Below are positions 59,135-64,000 of a DNA stretch of 64,000 bases, one piece after another. A program made the position numbers and the translations under genes. Within the stretch, counting starts at the first letter, position 1. Every line of letters begins with the position of its first letter. The notes under the pieces are model-generated. The model did not search any database. It saw only the letters and a list, made by a program, of their open reading frames with translations, and was not told the DNA's origin. The stretch is from Bacteroidetes bacterium UBA4416 (GTDB lineage Bacteria; Bacteroidota; Bacteroidia; B-17B0; Aurantibacillaceae), in contig DGQK01000067.1 in NCBI GenBank assembly GCA_002390745.1, forward strand, positions 51,862 through 115,861, in the 5' to 3' direction.

Positions 59135-59755
59135 ATGTATAAATTTATTTTAGTTCTTCTCCTGCCGCTTACCGTCTTTTCCCAGGCCTTTAAAGCAGTA
59201 AAGGATACAAGTGCTCTTAAGCAAAAGATCGAGAGCATGAGCAAGGCCACCAACTCTATCGAATCGGATTTCACACAGGAAAAAAACCTGTCGATGCTAT
59301 CGGAAAAAATCATCAGCAAAGGGCACTTCGCCTTTAAAAAAGACAACCTGCTTCGCTGGGAATACAGCTCGCCCTCGAAATACCTCATCGTCATCAACAA
59401 AGAGAAGGTGATGATCAAGGATGAAAAAAAGATCAGCAAGTACGATATGAACAGCAACAAAGTGTTCAAGGAGATCAACGACATCATGGTATCGAGTGTG
59501 CAGGGAACCATTTTCAAATCCCATAAATTCAAAACCAATTATTTTGAAAACGACAGGTTCTACAAGCTGGAGCTCATCCCGCAGGACAAGAACATGAAAG
59601 ACACCTTCAAAAAAATTAATTTGTATTTTGATAAAAGCGTAACTTCGGTGGCCAAAATGGAAATGGTGGAGGCCAGCGAAGATGTGACGCTGCTCGACTT
59701 CTCCAACAAAAAACTCAATGCGCCCATCGCTGATAACCTGTTTATTATTAAGTAG
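59135..59755 (+). CDS. LolA-like outer-membrane lipoprotein carrier
   Basis: This is a 206-residue periplasmic protein. Signal peptide about 1-17. The LolA-like half-barrel includes SIESDFTQEKNLSMLSEKIISKGHFAFKKDNLLRWEY in segments, a typical lipid-binding start, and LLDFSNKKLNAPIADNLFII at the end. It is not necessarily the housekeeping LolA; operonic LolA homologues act in pigment- or lipid-export clusters. The next gene starts 38 bp before its stop, in another frame. Confidence 0.85.
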   Translation: MYKFILVLLLPLTVFSQAFKAVKDTSALKQKIESMSKATNSIESDFTQEKNLSMLSEKIISKGHFAFKKDNLLRWEYSSPSKYLIVINKEKVMIKDEKKISKYDMNSNKVFKEINDIMVSSVQGTIFKSHKFKTNYFENDRFYKLELIPQDKNMKDTFKKINLYFDKSVTSVAKMEMVEASEDVTLLDFSNKKLNAPIADNLFIIK

Positions 59756-60371
59756 CATTCTGCTGCTTTCGGGCTGCGCCATCTCTAAATACAAGCGTTT
59801 ATCCTGCGATAAGATCGTTATGAATGAAGGCGACCTCGCACCTGTGCTACGGCCATCAGGAGCAATGAAATACAAGACCAGCATCGATGTTTTGAACAAT
59901 CACCTTACCGGGCTTTTGATCATCAAAAAAACCGATTCGCTGACGACACGGATTGTTTTTGTAACAGAGCTGGGAATGAAGATGTTTGACTTTGAGGCGC
60001 AAGGCAATCACATGCGGGCGGTTTATGTGTTCGATCCCATGAACAAGCCGGCATTCATCGACGCACTGAAACGGAATTTCAATGATCTGCTGCTGTTGAA
60101 TGCCTATAACCATGAAACAGGAAAATGCACCAAAGGAAACCGCCGCGTGTTTGAGGTCAGAAACGGCAGGGATAAAAGCTATTATACAATAGAAGATCCG
60201 GGCACCCATGCCGCTTCATTGCAGGAGAATTTTCATAAGCATAAACGCGTTTCAAAAACAGAGTATACCTACGATAAAGCAACCGGCCTTTACAGCCGGA
60301 TCAGAACAAAGCAATACGGCCTCGTTAAATTTTATTTCGAACTCAACGCCATTCCTCCAAGCCATGACTGA
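59718..60371 (+). CDS. Lipoprotein of the LolA/thioesterase operon, unknown function
   Basis: This is a 217-residue protein with a signal peptide and lipobox LLLSGC at residues 15-20. The mature sequence is mixed alpha/beta with several tyrosines (YTIEDPGTHAASLQENFHKH). It overlaps LolA by 38 bp and the dehydratase-like gene by 8 bp, so it is translationally embedded in the operon. A periplasmic lipid-handling role is inferred from context only. Confidence 0.7.
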   Translation: MRPSLITCLLLSSILLLSGCAISKYKRLSCDKIVMNEGDLAPVLRPSGAMKYKTSIDVLNNHLTGLLIIKKTDSLTTRIVFVTELGMKMFDFEAQGNHMRAVYVFDPMNKPAFIDALKRNFNDLLLLNAYNHETGKCTKGNRRVFEVRNGRDKSYYTIEDPGTHAASLQENFHKHKRVSKTEYTYDKATGLYSRIRTKQYGLVKFYFELNAIPPSHD

Positions 60372-60744
60372 TACTTTTTTACTCAACGATTTTTATACGG
60401 TAAAGCACCGTGAAGACAGCGCCGGAAACACGTTCCGGGCAAGCATATTACTCAATGAGGCTCATCCGGTGTTCAAAGGCCATTTCGAGCAAATGCCCGT
60501 AGTGCCGGGCGTGTTTCAAACACAACTCGTCAAGGAATTGCTCCAGGAGCGTCTTCAAAAGAACCTGATTCTTTCCAATGGCGACAACATCAAGTTCACA
60601 GGGATGATCGTGCCCGGCCAACACCCGGAAATCAACATCGAAATCAGCTACAGGGAGGACGAAAATAAATGCTTTGCGGAAGCCCGGATTTTTTTGGAAA
60701 ACACTACTTTTACAAAGTTTAAAGGAACATTTACACTTCACTAA
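60364..60744 (+). CDS. FabZ-like hotdog dehydratase lacking the catalytic Glu
   Basis: This is a 126-residue hotdog protein. HPVFKGHFEQMPVVPGVFQT matches the FabZ active-site helix with H40. The residue 14 positions later, where FabZ has the catalytic Glu, is Gln (Q54). The rest (NIKFTGMIVPGQHPEINIEISY) matches the dehydratase fold. Either it has altered chemistry or it is a non-catalytic acyl-binding subunit. It starts within the lipoprotein gene (8-bp overlap). Confidence 0.75.
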   Translation: MTDTFLLNDFYTVKHREDSAGNTFRASILLNEAHPVFKGHFEQMPVVPGVFQTQLVKELLQERLQKNLILSNGDNIKFTGMIVPGQHPEINIEISYREDENKCFAEARIFLENTTFTKFKGTFTLH

Positions 60745-60753
60745 ATTCAGCCC

Positions 60754-61353
60754 ATGGGAACATCATCACTCCTCAACAAGCAGAACGACAAAACCGTTTT
60801 TAAGATCATCTTATTTGTCAGCATTTTAATCTGCCTGGTCGTTATTCTCCTCAATCAGAAAGTGATCCCGGTGCCTCAGCACTTCCCTGATTTTATCTAT
60901 AAGCTTCCTTTGGTCAACGCTATCCTGAACGGCACCTGCAGTGTGTTGCTGATCCTCTCGCTCTGGGCCATTAAAAAACGGAACATAGGGCTGCATAAGC
61001 GCCTCAACCTGGCAGCCTTTATGCTCTCGGCCTTATTCATCATTTGTTATGTAACGGCACACTACTTTATCCCGGATACCATTTTCGGAGATACCGACCA
61101 TTCTCATTTCCTCGATGATCAGGAGCGTGCAGCAGTATCTGGTATCAGGCCCGTATACCTAGTGATCCTGCTCACACATATTTTCTTTGCCGTGATTGTG
61201 TTGCCTCTTGTGTTGCTTTCGTTTTACTACGGCCTGAAAGACGACCGCGTGAAGCACAAAAAACTCACCCGGTTCAGCTATCCCATCTGGCTGTATGTAA
61301 CGGTTACAGGCGTCGTGGTTTATGCCCTCATTTCGCCGTATTATAATTACTGA
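60754..61353 (+). CDS. DUF420-type membrane protein
   Basis: This is a 199-residue protein with five hydrophobic helices and conserved-looking histidines (GLHKRLNLAAF, YVTAHYFI, VILLTHIFFAV, KHKKLTRFSYPIWLYV), matching DUF420/CtaM-like proteins linked to maturation of haem-copper oxidases. No oxidase genes are nearby. It begins 9 bp after the hotdog gene and could be the last gene of that operon, or functionally unrelated. Confidence 0.8.
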   Translation: MGTSSLLNKQNDKTVFKIILFVSILICLVVILLNQKVIPVPQHFPDFIYKLPLVNAILNGTCSVLLILSLWAIKKRNIGLHKRLNLAAFMLSALFIICYVTAHYFIPDTIFGDTDHSHFLDDQERAAVSGIRPVYLVILLTHIFFAVIVLPLVLLSFYYGLKDDRVKHKKLTRFSYPIWLYVTVTGVVVYALISPYYNY

Positions 61354-61499
61354 TTGATCAGAATAAAACGGAGCAGGGTATAATAGGTATTCCGGTTGTT
61401 AGCCCAAAAGAATTCTGAGCTCACAGTAAAGAATTTCCAATCTTTACGTTACAAAAAAAACCGGGGAAAAGTCATTTCCAACAAAAACTAAGCCAATTG

Positions 61500-61528
61500 T
61501 TGAATTAGTGGTGGTTTTTGTATATTTG
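61500..61528 (+). promoter_or_regulatory. Bacteroidota-type promoter (TTG-N18-TATATTTG) of rpoN
   Basis: TTG at 61500-61502 and TATATTTG at 61521-61528; 10 bp from the ATG at 61539. Confidence 0.6.
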
Positions 61529-61538
61529 CCCCAGTCTC

Positions 61539-63023
61539 ATGGCACTTAAACAAATACATCAACTCAAGCTTTTACAAAAACTGTCGCCTCAGCAGATTCA
61601 GCTGATGAAGCTGTTGCAGCTGCCTACGGTAGCCCTTGAGCAGAGGATCAAGGAAGAGCTGGAAGTAAATCCGGCCCTCGAAGAGAGTGATGCGGAATTT
61701 GAGAGCGAGCCGGAGAACGAGTACGACGAAGTAGACAGCTCCGCTTCGGATGAGGTAAACGATTATGAAGAAAAGGAAGTAGAGAAGATCGACGATGACT
61801 ATGAGTTTGAGGACTACATGGATGCCGGAGAGCTCGACTCCTATAAGTACGAGGTTTCCAACCGCAGCGCCGACGATGAAACTTTCCAGGCGGTGGTGGT
61901 GGAAGGGCCTGATTTCCACTCACAGCTCGAAGAACAGCTGGGGCTGCGCGATCTCAGTGATCAGCAGTACAACATCGGCCTTTACCTGATAGGCTGCATT
62001 GATGAGGATGGCTATATCCGCCGCGACCTGGAGCTCATTGCCGACGACCTGGCCTTCTCACAAAACATTCATACCACAACGGAAGAGCTGGAAACGGTTT
62101 TAAAGGTGATCCAGGAGTTCGACCCGGCGGGCGTAGGCGCCAGGAGCCTCCAGGAATGCCTGCTCATCCAGCTCGAGAAGAAACCCATCAAGGCCCGCGA
62201 AACGCAGCTGGCAATTGAAGTGGTGAAAACCATGATGGATGAGTTCTCCAAAAAGCATTACGATAAAATTCTGCGTCGCCTCAATATCGGCGATGAAGAC
62301 CTGAAAGATATTATTTCGGAGATCACAAGCCTGAACCCGCGCCCCGGAAATTCGGAAGGCGATAACAAGAGCCAGATCTCGGAGGTGGTTCCCGATTTTA
62401 ATATTACGGTGAACGATGGGGTGCCGGAGCTGAGCATCAATCAGCGCAACCTACCTGAGCTGAAGGTGAGCGACGACTATGCAGAAATGCTGAAAGAATA
62501 CTCACGCAAAAAAGACAAAGCGGGCAAGGAAGCGACCACCTTCGTTAAAGGAAAAATAGAATCGGCGCAATGGTTTATCGAAGCGCTGCAACAGCGTTAT
62601 CAAACCATGCTCATCTGCATGCATACCATCATGCAGTACCAGTCGGAATATTTTGCCAGCGGTGATGAGTCGAAGCTCAAGCCGATGATCCTGAAAGACA
62701 TTGCCGAAAAGGTGGGCCTTGATATCTCTACGGTGTCGCGCGTGGCCAACAGCAAATACGTGCAGACACCTTATGGCACGTTTTTGCTGAAAACCTTTTT
62801 CTCCGAATCTCTCAGCACCGAAAGCGGAGAAGAAGTGAGCACCCGCGAAGTGAAAAAGATCCTGCAGGACTGCATTGCCAACGAGGAGAAGCGCAAGCCG
62901 CTTACCGACGACGCTCTCTGCATTATCCTTAAGGAAAAGGGCTACAACATTGCCAGGCGCACGGTGGCTAAGTACCGCGAGCAGCTCGACATTCCGGTTG
63001 CCCGCATGCGCCGGGAGATCTGA
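61539..63023 (+). CDS. rpoN: RNA polymerase sigma-54 factor
   Basis: This is a 494-residue sigma-54. Region I is Gln/Leu-rich (LLQKLSPQQIQLMKLLQLP), followed by an acidic region II (about 50-110), the core-binding domain (about 125-310) and the DNA-binding domain with DISTVSRVANSKYVQTPYGTF. The RpoN box ARRTVAKYRE lies at 472-481. The start is ATG 61539, because the earlier in-frame TTG at 61518 overlaps the promoter. It requires AAA+ activators, none of which is encoded in the window. Confidence 0.97.
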   Translation: MALKQIHQLKLLQKLSPQQIQLMKLLQLPTVALEQRIKEELEVNPALEESDAEFESEPENEYDEVDSSASDEVNDYEEKEVEKIDDDYEFEDYMDAGELDSYKYEVSNRSADDETFQAVVVEGPDFHSQLEEQLGLRDLSDQQYNIGLYLIGCIDEDGYIRRDLELIADDLAFSQNIHTTTEELETVLKVIQEFDPAGVGARSLQECLLIQLEKKPIKARETQLAIEVVKTMMDEFSKKHYDKILRRLNIGDEDLKDIISEITSLNPRPGNSEGDNKSQISEVVPDFNITVNDGVPELSINQRNLPELKVSDDYAEMLKEYSRKKDKAGKEATTFVKGKIESAQWFIEALQQRYQTMLICMHTIMQYQSEYFASGDESKLKPMILKDIAEKVGLDISTVSRVANSKYVQTPYGTFLLKTFFSESLSTESGEEVSTREVKKILQDCIANEEKRKPLTDDALCIILKEKGYNIARRTVAKYREQLDIPVARMRREI

Positions 63024-63070
63024 GCAGCATATGCATCAGCCACCTGTCTTCGCCGCCGGAATGGCGTTTC

Positions 63071-64000
63071 TCACTCTTTTCCCAAGCGCTTCAGCATCGC
63101 AGCAGCCTCTTCATCAGCAGCATCAAGCTCCCGCGCGTTCCGGTAATAGGTAATCGCATGCGCGGTATCTCCCATCTGCCAATAGGTTTTTCCAAGCCCG
63201 TTGTTTATTTCAGGAGTATTGATGCCGGCCTTCAAGGCATTGGTATACAGCGCCACCGATTTATCAAACTCCCCCGAGGCCTCATAATCGTATGCCAGAA
63301 GCTTGTAGGCATTGGCATAGCCGGGGTCCAGTTCCAGGCACTTTTTGAGATAGAACTCGGCACTGTCGGGATGTTCGGTTTCGCGCATGCAGATAGCCTT
63401 GTAAAAGAAAAGCTCCGTATTTTTTTCGATGGACAGGGCGGTATCCACATGCGGAAGCGCAGCCTTAAAGTCATTCAAGAGGTAGATGTCGATGTAGCAA
63501 AGGTAGGAGCGGCTTACCAGGTAGCCAGGGTCGGTCCTGACGGATTTTTCCACGAGCGTTCTCGCTTTGAGGAAAATGTCACGCTGCTGTGCTGCAGTAG
63601 CTACGACGGTTCTTTTCTGTTCGACGGCCTGCACAAGGCAGAGGCCTTCACGGTAATTCAGAAAGGCACTGTTGGGGTATTTCAGGTAATCGGCATGGAT
63701 GAGGGTATCCAGGCTTTTCCAGTCCTTGTTGCGCGACACAATGCTTGTTCCGAATAAGACAGCCACCACGGCAGCAGCTATTTTCAAACGCCCGGGCGCA
63801 ACAGGCGCCAGTCTGAAGTAGCGGTGAAGAAGCGCCACAATGGTAATAGCCGCTCCCAGCGAGGAGAGAAAGGCAAAGCGGTCGGCCACAATACCTACGG
63901 CAGGCCTCACCAAGTTGAGGTACATGGACACCGAACCGCAGAAAATAACCAGCCCGGAGGAAAGCAGGACATCTTTTGTGAGGTAAGAGCGGATAAGGCC
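63071..64000 (-). CDS. Membrane protein with C-terminal TPR repeats, partial (5' end beyond window)
   Basis: The frame is open from the right edge with no stop, so the gene continues past 64000. The visible 309 residues begin with hydrophobic helices (VLLSSGLVIFCGS, FAFLSSLGAAITIVALL, IAAAVVAVLFGTSIV) and a VADRFAFLSSLG motif reminiscent of the ERYLYLPSxG loop of TMTC/GT-C-type membrane proteins. From about residue 125 on come TPR units (AKARTLVEKSV-like, NAYKLLAYDYEASGEFDKSV, GLGKTYWQMGDTAHAITYYRNA). A glycosyltransferase-like TM+TPR protein is the best guess. An internal GTG at 63931 is not the true start. Confidence 0.65.
   Translation of the reverse strand, partial: GLIRSYLTKDVLLSSGLVIFCGSVSMYLNLVRPAVGIVADRFAFLSSLGAAITIVALLHRYFRLAPVAPGRLKIAAAVVAVLFGTSIVSRNKDWKSLDTLIHADYLKYPNSAFLNYREGLCLVQAVEQKRTVVATAAQQRDIFLKARTLVEKSVRTDPGYLVSRSYLCYIDIYLLNDFKAALPHVDTALSIEKNTELFFYKAICMRETEHPDSAEFYLKKCLELDPGYANAYKLLAYDYEASGEFDKSVALYTNALKAGINTPEINNGLGKTYWQMGDTAHAITYYRNARELDAADEEAAAMLKRLGKE

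Noticed and set aside
1..64000. tRNA, rRNA, CRISPR or insertion-sequence features
   Set aside because: Scanned for tRNA T-loop consensus, repeat-spacer arrays, and transposase-like motifs with terminal repeats; none seen.

Overview
The window looks like a chromosomal segment of a member of the Bacteroidota. The evidence is three proteins with type IX secretion (T9SS) C-terminal sorting signals, TonB-plug/carboxypeptidase-regulatory architecture, SprB-type and Gly/Thr-rich Ig-like repeats, ECF sigma factors paired with membrane proteins, and a recurrent TAnnTTTG promoter element (the Bacteroidota -7 box) in place of a classical -10. Shine-Dalgarno sequences are mostly absent. I cannot fix the order or genus from sequence alone. 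No rRNA, tRNA, CRISPR array, insertion sequence or prophage was seen.

Layout. 1-8.7 kb: haem-binding-domain protein, secreted endonuclease/phosphatase-family protein, aminopeptidase P, then two ECF sigma factors, each followed by a membrane partner. The first partner is an apparent fusion of an anti-sigma-like domain and a trypsin-like protease. A plug-only TonB-type protein lies between the two modules. 8.7-18.6 kb: polytopic membrane protein, pyruvate kinase, trmB, lgt, a DUF1569-type protein and two large T9SS cargo proteins. 18.9-29.6 kb: RNase R with a long leader, a run of small uncharacterised genes (including a two-gene unit whose second product resembles an ADP-ribosyltransferase fold joined to helical repeats), and a TPR histidine kinase/LuxR-type regulator pair. 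29.7-34 kb: PiT phosphate transporter preceded by a Pho-box-like repeat, DUF2490-type protein, rpiB and a ferredoxin-type reductase, all on the minus strand. 34-46.4 kb: nadA, a MORN/YwqK protein, a giant multi-PAS kinase and a LytTR regulator, mnmG, a methyltransferase and a putative zinc protease, all on the plus strand. 46.4-64 kb: MBL hydrolase/SDR/TetR unit, fumC, barrel protein plus lipoprotein, mfd, pentapeptide protein, T9SS protein, a thioesterase/LolA/lipoprotein/hotdog operon, DUF420-type protein, rpoN and a partial TPR membrane protein.

The most striking non-genic signal is a cluster of six parS-type sites (TGTTYCACGTGRAACA) between 43.9 and 46.4 kb, just downstream of mnmG. Three lie in a 652-bp gene-free corridor and one lies inside a methyltransferase gene. 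Such clusters mark the ParB-loading zone near the replication origin. About 9.5 kb to the left, the very AT-rich divergent intergenic region 33982-34485 carries repeated GTTAAT and TTTTACACA motifs and is a speculative oriC candidate. Other regulatory signals are paired operators for the TetR-type regulator and many promoters whose -7 box sits only a few bases from the start codon, implying leaderless or very short-leader mRNAs.
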